A stretch of DNA of 64,000 nt from Novosphingobium sediminicola (GTDB lineage Bacteria; Pseudomonadota; Alphaproteobacteria; Sphingomonadales; Sphingomonadaceae): positions 310,001 to 374,000 of the forward strand of contig NZ_JACIDX010000003.1 of assembly GCF_014196525.1 (NCBI RefSeq). Reading direction: 5' to 3'. Below are positions 8,834 to 16,565 of this stretch, one piece after another (position 1 is the stretch's first letter; each line of letters begins with the position of its first letter). A program made the position numbers and the translations under genes. The notes under the pieces were generated by a model. It was given only the letters and a program-made list of their open reading frames with translations. It did no database searches and had not been told where the DNA came from.

Positions 8834-9580
8834 ATGGGTGACGTTCTGGGCTGGCGCAAGCTGATGGGGGTGATTGCGCCTTCGACCAACACCACGGTGC
8901 AGCCCGACATGGAGCGCATGCGCCCGGTGGGCGTGACCAACCATTTCAGCCGCATCTACGTCGAGGACCCGCTGGCGCTTTCCAACGAGGATTTTCTGGT
9001 CGGCACACAGGCGATTTCGGACGCCACCCATGATGCGGTGCGCTCGGTCATGACGGCCAAGGTCGATTATCTCGTGCTGGGCATGTCGGCGGTGACGTTT
9101 TACGGCGGGGTCGAAGGCAGCCGCAAATGGAAGGCCGATGTCGAGGCGGTGGCCGGCGTCGGCGCCAGCACGGGGGCCGAATCGGTGGCCGCCGCGCTCA
9201 AAGCCTATGGTGGGGTCAAAACCGTCAGCTTCGTCTCGCCCTATTACCCTGTGGCCAACACCGAAGTACGCCGTTTCCTTGAGGAATCGGGCTTTGAGGT
9301 GAAGCGCGACAAGCCGCTGGAATGCAAGCGCTGGACCGACATCGCCAAGGTGACGCCGGAGGACTTGCGCCCGGTTCTGGATTATCTGGACGGCGATGAT
9401 GTGGATGCCATCGTACAGGTGGGCACCAATCTTTCGATGGTCGATCTGGCCGTGGAATATGAGCAGAAATTGTCCAAGCCGGTGATTGCGATCAATACCG
9501 CGACCTACTGGCATGGCCTGCGCGCCTGCGGGATTGAGGACAAGATCGAGGGCGTGGGCCGGTTGCTGGCCGAATTCTGA
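8834..9580 (+). CDS. maleate cis-trans isomerase / Asp-Glu racemase family, cysteine-less
   Basis: A 248-residue protein of the Asp/Glu racemase superfamily, closest in pattern to maleate isomerase and arylmalonate decarboxylase. The N-terminal IAPSTNTTVQPDMERM and C-terminal NTATYWHGLRACGI are typical. The two catalytic Cys regions of maleate isomerase appear as LGMSAVTFYGG and VQVGTNLS, with no Cys in either. The chemistry must therefore differ, or the protein may be inactive. ATG 8834 is chosen over an upstream in-frame start because AAGGAG precedes it by nine bases. It may act on the product of the upstream monooxygenase. Confidence 0.78.
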   Translation: MGDVLGWRKLMGVIAPSTNTTVQPDMERMRPVGVTNHFSRIYVEDPLALSNEDFLVGTQAISDATHDAVRSVMTAKVDYLVLGMSAVTFYGGVEGSRKWKADVEAVAGVGASTGAESVAAALKAYGGVKTVSFVSPYYPVANTEVRRFLEESGFEVKRDKPLECKRWTDIAKVTPEDLRPVLDYLDGDDVDAIVQVGTNLSMVDLAVEYEQKLSKPVIAINTATYWHGLRACGIEDKIEGVGRLLAEF

Positions 9581-9590
9581 CCGAAATGCG

Positions 9591-9615
9591 CGCCCGCCTG
9601 ACCGACAGGCGGGCG
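9591..9615. promoter_or_regulatory. operator-like site inside a perfect hairpin
   Basis: Bases 9591-9600 and 9606-9615 form a perfect 10-bp inverted repeat around ACCGA. Embedded in it, 9599-9615 reads TGACC-GACAGGC-GGGCG, with the same core spacer as the shared operator and about 140 bp before the membrane-protein start. There is no T-run, so a regulatory site is likelier than a terminator, though read-through control is possible. Confidence 0.5.
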
Positions 9616-9749
9616 TATCGCGGGGATGCCTACCCGCAGGCGCGCCGCCCATGCGATGGATCCGTCACAGCAGGACGTCGGCGCCATCAACCGCCCGACG
9701 ACAGGGCCGCGCATGATCGCAGCGCCGGTCCCAACTCAGGGAGAAAACC

Positions 9750-10427
9750 GTGATTCAGGAAGTTCTCGTACTGCGCTGGGTACACATCATCTGCATGGTC
9801 TATTGGCTGGGCGGCGAATGGGGTGTGTTTCAGACCAGCTATAATATCCTCAACCGCAAACTCTCGATGGAAGAGCGCAAGCGGCATATGGAAACCGCCT
9901 ATCGCATCGACATTCTGGCGCGCACCGGCATTATCACGCTGCTGCCGCTGGGTCTGCATATGGGCAATATCTATGGGCTTCAGCCCTATGGCGGCAATTT
10001 CCTGACCTTCATGTGGATCTTTGTCGCAGGCTGGCTGGCGCTGTGCTGGGGCGCGTTCATCAAGCGCGAGACCGATATCGGCATCAAGCTGACCAAGATC
10101 GACGAATCTGTGCGCTATATCCTCATCCCCACGATCTTCTTCGTCGGCATTTCCTCGCTGCTGGGCCATGGTCCGTTCGAGGCGGGCGAGGGCCAGCGCT
10201 GGTATGCCACCAAGTTCACGCTTTATGGCTTTACGCTGTGCATCGGTCTTGGTCTGCGCTGGATTATGCGCCGCTGGACCACCGCGTTCCGCATTCTGGC
10301 CCAGGGGCCCAATCCCAAGATCGAGGCCGTGCTGGAGCGCGACTTCTTCCTCGGGCGCTGCATGGCCTATGTCTATTGGATCACGATTTCGGGCATCTGC
10401 TTCCTCGGCACGGTCAAGCCGATCTGA
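9750..10427 (+). CDS. multi-pass membrane protein with YWLGGE motif
   Basis: A 225-residue integral membrane protein with about five or six hydrophobic helices. The start is GTG 9750 behind AGGGAG. The first helix has RWVHIICMVYWLGGEWGVF, and a basic turn before helix 2 reads RTGIITLLPLGLHMG. The pattern hH-x(6)-YWLGG-D/E-x-G-x-F and the following R-x(5)-LPxGL recur in the protein at 54218-54880, so the two are paralogs. The conserved His in the helices recalls haem- or copper-related membrane families (CopD/DUF2269-like), but I cannot assign a function. A clear terminator follows it. Confidence 0.7.
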   Translation: MIQEVLVLRWVHIICMVYWLGGEWGVFQTSYNILNRKLSMEERKRHMETAYRIDILARTGIITLLPLGLHMGNIYGLQPYGGNFLTFMWIFVAGWLALCWGAFIKRETDIGIKLTKIDESVRYILIPTIFFVGISSLLGHGPFEAGEGQRWYATKFTLYGFTLCIGLGLRWIMRRWTTAFRILAQGPNPKIEAVLERDFFLGRCMAYVYWITISGICFLGTVKPI

Positions 10428-10454
10428 AGACGCCTTCTCAAAGGGGCAAAGAAG

Positions 10455-10483
10455 CGCGGCGGGCCAAACCCGCCGCGTTTTTT
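10455..10483 (+). terminator. intrinsic terminator
   Basis: A perfect 9-bp GC stem (10455-10463 with 10469-10477), loop CCAAA, then six T. It ends the 7537-10427 operon. Confidence 0.9.
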
Positions 10484-10503
10484 GTGTCTATGTGATATGG
10501 CAT

Positions 10504-10540
10504 AAAAAGACCCCGGCGCCTTCTGTTGAAAGCGCCGGGG
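10504..10540 (-). terminator. intrinsic terminator of the minus operon
   Basis: Read on the minus strand, a 9-bp GC stem (10532-10540 with 10511-10519) is followed by a TCTTTTT tail. It lies just beyond the DUF1838 gene and ends the long operon coming from 21219. It faces the plus-strand terminator across about 20 bp. Confidence 0.88.
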
Positions 10541-10565
10541 CCAAGTGCGGGTTCGTATTAACGGA

Positions 10566-11456
10566 TCAGTTGCGATAGGTGGTCGCCGCGCGGGTCAGCA
10601 CGCCCATCGGATCGGCCGCCATCGCCGGATCGGCCTTGGCCACCATCGCGCGCCAGTCTTCGGGCATATCGGCATAGCGGGCCACTTTCATCCCCGCGCT
10701 GCGCAGCGTCTGGGTGCCTAAGCCTGCTGGCATTTTCCACCAGCGTGCATAATCGGTGACATCCGTGCCATAGGCGGTCGCGCTGACAAATGCGCGTTTG
10801 GGATCAAGGGCCTCAGCAGCAGGGCTGCAGATCATGCTCATATCATTGAGCACGCGATCATTCTGCCCGGCCGTTTCCGCGCGGGCGCGGCTGTGGGTCT
10901 GGAAACAGACGGTGTCACCAATACGGAAGAAAAGCTCGGGCACGTGTTCGACCGAGAACTTCGACCCACCAATGGTCGGGGGCAATTGCAGGACGTTATC
11001 CGCGTTATAGACCACCTTGGTCGGGCCGACGGGGGCGAAAGGCACATCGACCATCGTACCGGTGATCGGATTGAGCAGCTTTTCCGCGCGCACGCCGGAA
11101 TCCAGCGCGGTGCGAAAGGCCAGCTCATACTGGCTGATCACCAGTCCGCCATCGGCGGTAGGCCGCACATCCATCAGCGCGCCAAAGATCATGTCGCACA
11201 TCGGGATCAGATTGGCGCCCTGCTGGGCATAATTGCGCCCGCGAAACCACCAGAACACCGGCCCCGCATCGGCGCGCATCCGCATCCGGCGCGTGATGGC
11301 GATACGGGCGGCGGCATCGGTGGGGATGCCCTCTTCGCGGGCGATCGGCGCGGCGGCCGCCATTCCGGGCATGGCCATGGCCGCGCCCAACATCGCCCCG
11401 CCCGCCATCAGCATCCGGCGGCTGATCAAATGGCTTTCATCGCAAATGTCATTCAT
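10566..11456 (-). CDS. DUF1838 family protein with Tat-like leader
   Basis: A 296-residue protein matching the DUF1838 family, whose function is unknown to me. ATG 11456 follows a GGGGG-rich ribosome site; upstream in-frame codons are within the gap. The leader has SRRMLMAGGAMLGAAMAMPGM, a twin-arginine-type signal, so export folded to the periplasm is likely. The mature part has conserved-looking FWWFRGRNYAQQ, TVCFQTHSRAR and YARWWKMPAGL stretches. It is the last gene of the minus operon, 22 bases after the CoA-transferase gene. Members are often found with catabolic genes in sphingomonads, which fits here. Confidence 0.72.
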   Translation of the reverse strand: MNDICDESHLISRRMLMAGGAMLGAAMAMPGMAAAAPIAREEGIPTDAAARIAITRRMRMRADAGPVFWWFRGRNYAQQGANLIPMCDMIFGALMDVRPTADGGLVISQYELAFRTALDSGVRAEKLLNPITGTMVDVPFAPVGPTKVVYNADNVLQLPPTIGGSKFSVEHVPELFFRIGDTVCFQTHSRARAETAGQNDRVLNDMSMICSPAAEALDPKRAFVSATAYGTDVTDYARWWKMPAGLGTQTLRSAGMKVARYADMPEDWRAMVAKADPAMAADPMGVLTRAATTYRN

Positions 11457-11478
11457 CGTTTTTCCCCCACTGTCGGGT

Positions 11479-12660
11479 TTACAGGGCGCCAACCGCCCCG
11501 GACCCGATCAATTGTTCAATTTTTCCGTCATCATAGCCCAACGCACCCAACACCTCGCGCGCATCGCGCCCCGGCTGGGGCAGATGGTTTTCGGCCCCCG
11601 TCCGCAGCCCCGCCATTTCCAGCGGCACGGTCGGCAACCTGGTCTCGCGCCCGTCGTCAAGGAATACCGTCTCCAGCCCGCCTGCGGCCAACTGGGGGTC
11701 GTCGAACAATTCCTCAGGCTTGCTGACCGGGGCGAAGGGGATGCCGGTGCCTTCGAGCCGCGCGATGATTTCGGCGCGGGTGAACCCGGCCACTTTTTCG
11801 CGCACGATGGGCAGGATGCGGTCGCGGGCCAGCACGCGCTGGTTGTTGGCACGGATGCTTTCATCGGCCCACAATTGATCAAAGCCGAGCAGCGCGCAGA
11901 ATTTTTCCCACAGGCTGTCCGACACCACGCCGATGAAGACCGGAAGGTCCTGCGTTTCAAACACATCATAGATCGCCCAGGCCGAAATGCGCGCAGGCAT
12001 CGGCGCGGCGGGTTTTTCGGTCACGGCGAATTGCGCCATATGCTGGCCCACCAGATAGGCGGTGGTTTCAAACAGGCTGGCCACGACCTTTTGTCCGCGC
12101 CCGCTGCGGTGGCGTTCCTCCAGCGCGGCCAGAATGCCGATCACGCCGAACATCGCGCCCGTCACGTCGATCACGCTGGACCCGGCGCGCAAAGGCCGCC
12201 CCGGAGGACCGGTCATATAGGCAAGGCCCCCCATCATCTGCGCAACTTCGTCCAACGCGGTGCGGTTTTCATAAGGGCCGGGCAGGAAGCCCTTTTCGCT
12301 GCAATAAATCAGGCGCGGATTGGCATCGGCCATCGCCTCATAGGACAGGCCCATGCGATCGAGCGCGCCGGGGCGGAAATTCTCGACCAGAATATCGGCG
12401 CCGAGCACCAGATCGCGCGCCACCGCCACGCCATCGGCGCTTTTCAGATCAAGGCAGATCGATTGCTTGCCTCGGTTATACATCGGGAAATAGCCCGAGC
12501 CGGAACCGAGCAGCCGCCGTGTGGTATCGCCGCCGATGGGTTCGATGCGGATGACATCGGCGCCAAGGCTGGCGAGGATATGGCCCACCGCCGGACCCAT
12601 CACCATATGGGTGAACTCGATCACGCGGATGCCCGCCAGAGGGGTGGGGTTCTGGCTCAT
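11479..12660 (-). CDS. family III (CaiB/BaiF) CoA-transferase
   Basis: A 393-residue class III CoA-transferase. These enzymes move CoA between carboxylic acids through an aspartyl-CoA thioester. The N-terminal GIRVIEFTHMVMGP and GADVIRIEP, the NRGKQSICLDLK and ADILVENFRPGALDRMGL motifs, and the candidate catalytic Asp in TALDEVAQMMGG (near 165) are all present. Start ATG 12660 overlaps the lyase stop by ATGA. Beside the LeuCD-like hydratase and the HMG-CoA-lyase-like enzyme it could activate a malate-type acid as its CoA ester, comparable to citramalate CoA-transferase; that role is inferred from context. Confidence 0.9.
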   Translation of the reverse strand: MSQNPTPLAGIRVIEFTHMVMGPAVGHILASLGADVIRIEPIGGDTTRRLLGSGSGYFPMYNRGKQSICLDLKSADGVAVARDLVLGADILVENFRPGALDRMGLSYEAMADANPRLIYCSEKGFLPGPYENRTALDEVAQMMGGLAYMTGPPGRPLRAGSSVIDVTGAMFGVIGILAALEERHRSGRGQKVVASLFETTAYLVGQHMAQFAVTEKPAAPMPARISAWAIYDVFETQDLPVFIGVVSDSLWEKFCALLGFDQLWADESIRANNQRVLARDRILPIVREKVAGFTRAEIIARLEGTGIPFAPVSKPEELFDDPQLAAGGLETVFLDDGRETRLPTVPLEMAGLRTGAENHLPQPGRDAREVLGALGYDDGKIEQLIGSGAVGAL

Positions 12661-13574
12661 TGGGCGATCCTTTCCTGATAATCCATCATCACGCCCGCAT
12701 CGGGGGTGAAACCATAAAGCGGCTCATCCGGCAGGGCTTCGGCCAGAATGGCGCGCACTTTCAGCAGCTTTTCCAGATCGATGCCGGTTTTGTAGCCCAT
12801 CGCGTTAAGCATCAGCACCAGATCCTCGGTGACCAGATTGCCCGAGGCCCCCGGCGCATAGGGACAGCCGCCAAGGCCGCCCAGCGAGGCATCCAATGTG
12901 GTGATCCCTTCATCCAGCCCCGCCAGCGCATTGGCCAGACCCAGCCCGCGCGTATTATGCAGGTGGAGTGTGGTCAGCGCATCGCCCACCTGCGCGCGCA
13001 CGGCGCGCACCAATCGGCGAACTTGTGCCGGATCGGCATAGCCGGTGGTGTCGGACAGGCTCAGTTCCTTGGCCCCGGCCTCGATGCTGGCCGCTGCCAT
13101 GCGCACCACGGTGGCCTGCGGCACGGCGCCCTCGATGGTGCAGCCAAAGGCGGTGGAGAGGCCGACCGCGAAATGGGCGCCCGCTTCGGCCGCGATCCGG
13201 CCCATGGCGCGGATTTCCTCGATCATCTGCGTGTGGTCCTTGCGGACATTGCGGATCGAATGGGTCTCGCTCATCGAGAAAGGCGCGGAAAAGCCATGCA
13301 CACCCGCCTCGACCGCGCGCGCCGCGCCCTTGGCATTGGGCACCAGCGCGACCACGTTCAAGCCCTCGATCCCGCGCGCGAAACGCACCAGTTCGGCGGT
13401 ATCGGCCATTTGCGGCAAGAGGCTGGGGGGCACGAAACTGCCCACCTCGATTTCAGGCACGCCGCAGGCGGCCTCGGCCGCGATCCACGCCTTTTTGGCC
13501 TCCAGCGGCATGACGGGCTTGATCGATTGCAGCCCGTCGCGCGGGCCGACTTCGGAGATGGTGATGAAAGTCAT
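12657..13574 (-). CDS. hydroxymethylglutaryl-CoA lyase family aldolase
   Basis: A 305-residue HMGL-type TIM-barrel lyase, which splits 3-hydroxy-3-methylglutaryl-CoA or similar acyl-CoA esters into acetyl-CoA and a keto acid. Signatures: EVGPRDGLQ at the N-terminus, SDTTGYADP, the metal-binding HLHNTRG, and the Cys loop GGLGGCPYAPGASGN. All catalytic residues I can place are present. ATG 13574 gives an ATGA overlap with the LeuD-like gene. The setting suggests a lyase for the CoA ester formed by the next gene, rather than leucine degradation, since no other leucine-degradation gene is present. Confidence 0.9.
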   Translation of the reverse strand: MTFITISEVGPRDGLQSIKPVMPLEAKKAWIAAEAACGVPEIEVGSFVPPSLLPQMADTAELVRFARGIEGLNVVALVPNAKGAARAVEAGVHGFSAPFSMSETHSIRNVRKDHTQMIEEIRAMGRIAAEAGAHFAVGLSTAFGCTIEGAVPQATVVRMAAASIEAGAKELSLSDTTGYADPAQVRRLVRAVRAQVGDALTTLHLHNTRGLGLANALAGLDEGITTLDASLGGLGGCPYAPGASGNLVTEDLVLMLNAMGYKTGIDLEKLLKVRAILAEALPDEPLYGFTPDAGVMMDYQERIAQ

Positions 13575-14158
13575 AGATAGATCCACGGGCGCGCCGTGCG
13601 GTCGGCATGGGTCCATGCGGCGATGGCGGTGCGCGATTTCAGGGTAAGGTCGATGGCGTCCAGCCCTTCAAGGAGCATGTCCTTGGCCTCGGCCTCGATG
13701 GGGAAAGAATAGGTTTCATCGCCGCAGGTCAGCGTCTGGGCGGCAAGGTTGATATAGACCTCACGCCCCGCGATGCTTTCCACCGCCTCACGCGGCAGGA
13801 CCAGCGGGAGCAAGCCGTTGCGGATGCAATTGGCGGCAAAGATCGGCGCAAAACCGGGGGCAATGATGCAGCGCACGCCATATTCGGCCAGCGCCCAGAC
13901 GGCATGTTCGCGGCTGGAGCCGCAGCCGAAATTGGCGCCGCCCGCGATGATCCGCGCGCCCGCATATTCAGGCCGGTTCAGCACGAAATCGGGATTGGGC
14001 ACGCGCCCCTCGACATAGCGCCATCCGGCAAACAGGCCCTCGGCCAATCCGGTACGCCCGGTCGATTTCATCTCGCGGCTGGGGATGATGGCGTCGGTGT
14101 CGATATTGTCGAACATCATCGGCGCGGCGATGGCGGACAGGGTGGTAAAGGGGGTCAT
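13571..14158 (-). CDS. leuD: LeuD-like isopropylmalate dehydratase small subunit
   Basis: A 195-residue swivel-domain subunit of the aconitase superfamily (isopropylmalate isomerase type). DNIDTDAIIPSREMK, the loop GANFGCGSSREHAVWAL and GFAPIFAANCIRNGLLP are diagnostic. It pairs with the large subunit encoded by the overlapping gene before it (ATGA). No leuA or leuB is near, and the next genes are an HMGL-type lyase and a CoA-transferase. A catabolic hydratase for an unsaturated dicarboxylate (citraconate or dimethylmaleate type) is likelier than leucine synthesis. The symbol marks family membership only. Confidence 0.88.
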   Translation of the reverse strand: MTPFTTLSAIAAPMMFDNIDTDAIIPSREMKSTGRTGLAEGLFAGWRYVEGRVPNPDFVLNRPEYAGARIIAGGANFGCGSSREHAVWALAEYGVRCIIAPGFAPIFAANCIRNGLLPLVLPREAVESIAGREVYINLAAQTLTCGDETYSFPIEAEAKDMLLEGLDAIDLTLKSRTAIAAWTHADRTARPWIYL

Positions 14159-15537
14159 GCCTGCGGCTCCAGATCACGCGGATCGGCAATTGCGCCTGCA
14201 ATCGCGCTGGCCACGACGACTTCGGGGCTGGCGATATGGGTGCGGATGCCGGGGCCTTGGCGGCCTTCGAAATTGCGGTTGGTGCTGCTGATGCTGCGGC
14301 TGCCCGCCGGGAAACTCTCGCCGCCGGCAAAGAAGCAGAGCGAGCAGCCGCTTTCCCGCCATTCAAAGCCCGCTTCGGCAAAGATCTTGTCCAGCCCTTC
14401 GGCCTCTGCGGCGCGTTTGACCGCCCCGCTGCCCGGCACGACCAGAGCCTTCTGGATCGAGGGAGCGATATGGCGCCCTTTGACCAGCGCGGCGGCGCGG
14501 CGCAGATCGGACAGACGCGCATTGGTGCAGGAGCCGATGAAGGCAACGTCAATGGGCGTGCCGATGATCGCCGCACCGGGGGCAAGGCCGATATAGTCAT
14601 GCGCACGGGTTGGCCCGCTGGGCACCACACCGTCGATAGGGATCGCATGTTCGGGGCTGGTGCCCCATGTGATCATCGGGGCAATCGCGGCGGCATCGAT
14701 CACGATGGTGCGGTCGAAACGCGCGCCTTCGTCGGAATGCAGGCTCGTCCAATAGGGGGCATCGAAAGCCGTCGGCGCATAGCGGCGGCCCGCCAGATAG
14801 GCATAGGTTTTCTCATCGGGCGCGATGATCGCGGCCATGGCGGCAAATTCGGTGGCCATGTTGCACAGGGTCATGCGCGCCTCAATGTCGAGCGCCCGCA
14901 CCGCAGGCCCGGCAAATTCGACCACATGGCCCGCGCCGCCGCCCGCGCCATGTGCCGCGATCAGCGCCAGCGCCATATCCTTGGCCGTCACGCCGGGGCG
15001 CAGCGCGCCGTCAAAGCGCACCAGCATCGTCTTTGGCCGGGGCAGGCGCAGCACGCCGGTCGCCATCGCATGTTCGGCCTCGGACGATCCTATGCCCCAT
15101 GCCAGCGCGCCCAGCGCCCCTTGCGTACAGGTGTGGCTGTCGGGCGCGACCAGTGTGCAGCCGGGCAGCACGATGCCCAGTTCGGGCGAGATGACATGGG
15201 TGATGCCCTGATCCGGGTCGGTCACATCGAACAGGGTGATGCCCGCCGCGATGGCCGCGGCGCGGGTCTCGGTGATGAAAGCCTGTCCGCCCAGCATCAA
15301 AGTCTTGTCGCCACGGCCGGGGCGGGTATCGACGATATGGTCCATCACCGCAAAGACGCGGCGCGGATCAACCACCGGCCGCCCCGCCGATGCCATGCTT
15401 TTAAGCGCCGATGCCCCGGTGCGTTCATGCAAAAACACCCGGTCAATCGCCACCAGATCCGATCCTGCGGGTGTGGTGGCGGTGACATGCGCGTCCCAGA
15501 TCTTGTCGGCCAAGGTGAGCGGCAGCGTGAGGGCCAT
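14155..15537 (-). CDS. leuC: LeuC-like isopropylmalate dehydratase large subunit
   Basis: A 460-residue 4Fe-4S hydratase subunit of the aconitase superfamily. It has VAPDSHTCTQGALGALAWGIG, the first cluster Cys in FIGSCTNARLSDLR and the other two in SGCSLCFFAG, so the cluster ligands are complete. ATG 15537 gives a normal LeuC N-terminus (MALTLPLTLADKIWDAH) and overlaps the dehydrogenase stop as TAATG; longer in-frame starts run into that gene. It works with LeuD. The substrate is unknown; context argues for an alkyl-malate/alkyl-maleate pair. Confidence 0.9.
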   Translation of the reverse strand: MALTLPLTLADKIWDAHVTATTPAGSDLVAIDRVFLHERTGASALKSMASAGRPVVDPRRVFAVMDHIVDTRPGRGDKTLMLGGQAFITETRAAAIAAGITLFDVTDPDQGITHVISPELGIVLPGCTLVAPDSHTCTQGALGALAWGIGSSEAEHAMATGVLRLPRPKTMLVRFDGALRPGVTAKDMALALIAAHGAGGGAGHVVEFAGPAVRALDIEARMTLCNMATEFAAMAAIIAPDEKTYAYLAGRRYAPTAFDAPYWTSLHSDEGARFDRTIVIDAAAIAPMITWGTSPEHAIPIDGVVPSGPTRAHDYIGLAPGAAIIGTPIDVAFIGSCTNARLSDLRRAAALVKGRHIAPSIQKALVVPGSGAVKRAAEAEGLDKIFAEAGFEWRESGCSLCFFAGGESFPAGSRSISSTNRNFEGRQGPGIRTHIASPEVVVASAIAGAIADPRDLEPQA

Positions 15538-16565
15538 TACGCCGCACCCCCCAGATCGACGATGACCTTGCCGCTGGACGCGCCCGAAAGCAGGCGTTCG
15601 ACCGCATCGTAAATGCCTTCGAGGCCGGAAAAGCGCGGCGTGTCGAAATGCACCTTCACCTTGCCCTCGGCATAGAGCGCGAAGAGTTTTTCGCGGGCTT
15701 CGGGCCAATGCGGGGTCAGCAGGCCGTTCATGAAGCCGCGCACAGAAGCGCCCTTGTAATAGATCGCGTTGGCGATGCGCGGGCCGCTGATGATTTCGGG
15801 CACGCCGTTGAGATCGGCCGCCGCGCCGCCCACCACCAGCCGCCCATGGTTGGCCAGATTGGCAAGGAAGGCGTCGAAGATCGCGCCTGAAACGGTATCG
15901 ACCGCCACATCAATGGCATTGGGATATTCGCTGCCCAGCACCATGGCGACATCCTCGGCGCGATAGTCGATCACCCGCGTGGCGCCCAGCGAGCGCACGA
16001 AAGCGGCCTTTTGTGCGCCCCCGCAGACCGCCACGACATGGCATCCGCGCGCCGCCGCGATCTGGACGAGGAAATGGCCGAGGCCCCCCGCCGCCGCCGA
16101 AATCGCCACTGTCTCGCCCGGCTGCAATTGCCCGATGACGTCGAGCGCGACCATCGCCGAAACCCCGGTGCTGCACAGCGCCAGCCAGTCGGGATCGGCC
16201 GAGGGAACCTTCAGGAAATTGGCGGCGGGCGCGATATTGGCCTCGCGGTATCCGCCGGTAAAGCGCGTGGTGACCACCGCATCGCCCGGTGCGAAATCGG
16301 CAACGCCTTCGCCCACGGCCTCCACCACGCCCAGCGCCTCGACCCCGGTGTAGGTGGGCAGGGCGATCTTCACGTAATCGACGGCGTCGCGCGCGATCTG
16401 CGTGTCGAAAATGCCGTTGATCCCGCAATAGAGGTTGCGCACGCGCAATTCCCCCGGCGCCGGATCGCTCAAGGGCAATTCCCGGATCACGCAACCTTCG
16501 CGGAACGAGGGGGCGATGGTTTCAAGCCGGATCGCGCAGTAGGTGTTCAAGCCGGAAGTGCTCAC
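15537..16565 (-). CDS. zinc-free MDR-family oxidoreductase (quinone/enoyl reductase-like)
   Basis: A 342-residue medium-chain dehydrogenase/reductase. GroES-like N-terminal domain, then a Rossmann domain with ISAAAGGLGHFLVQIA (about 155-170) for NAD(P)H. No structural or catalytic zinc Cys cluster is visible, so it is likely a quinone- or enone-reductase type similar to prostaglandin-reductase-3-like enzymes. The start is GTG 16565, making a GTGA overlap with the FAD oxidase gene. In this operon it could reduce an activated double bond before the hydratase step. Confidence 0.82.
   Translation of the reverse strand: MSTSGLNTYCAIRLETIAPSFREGCVIRELPLSDPAPGELRVRNLYCGINGIFDTQIARDAVDYVKIALPTYTGVEALGVVEAVGEGVADFAPGDAVVTTRFTGGYREANIAPAANFLKVPSADPDWLALCSTGVSAMVALDVIGQLQPGETVAISAAAGGLGHFLVQIAAARGCHVVAVCGGAQKAAFVRSLGATRVIDYRAEDVAMVLGSEYPNAIDVAVDTVSGAIFDAFLANLANHGRLVVGGAAADLNGVPEIISGPRIANAIYYKGASVRGFMNGLLTPHWPEAREKLFALYAEGKVKVHFDTPRFSGLEGIYDAVERLLSGASSGKVIVDLGGAA

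Noticed and set aside
7375-8955. 526-residue open frame antisense to the FAD monooxygenase gene
   Set aside because: It runs opposite a gene with intact FAD motifs, has no family signature, and its composition (rich in His, Arg, Gln) is typical of antisense frames in GC-rich DNA.
9591-9615. Intrinsic terminator after the isomerase-like gene
   Set aside because: The hairpin is perfect but no T-run follows, and it contains the shared operator sequence, so it is listed as a regulatory site.
13571-15537. Housekeeping leucine biosynthesis locus
   Set aside because: LeuC and LeuD-like genes are present, but leuA and leuB are absent and the coupled neighbours are a lyase, a CoA-transferase and oxidases.
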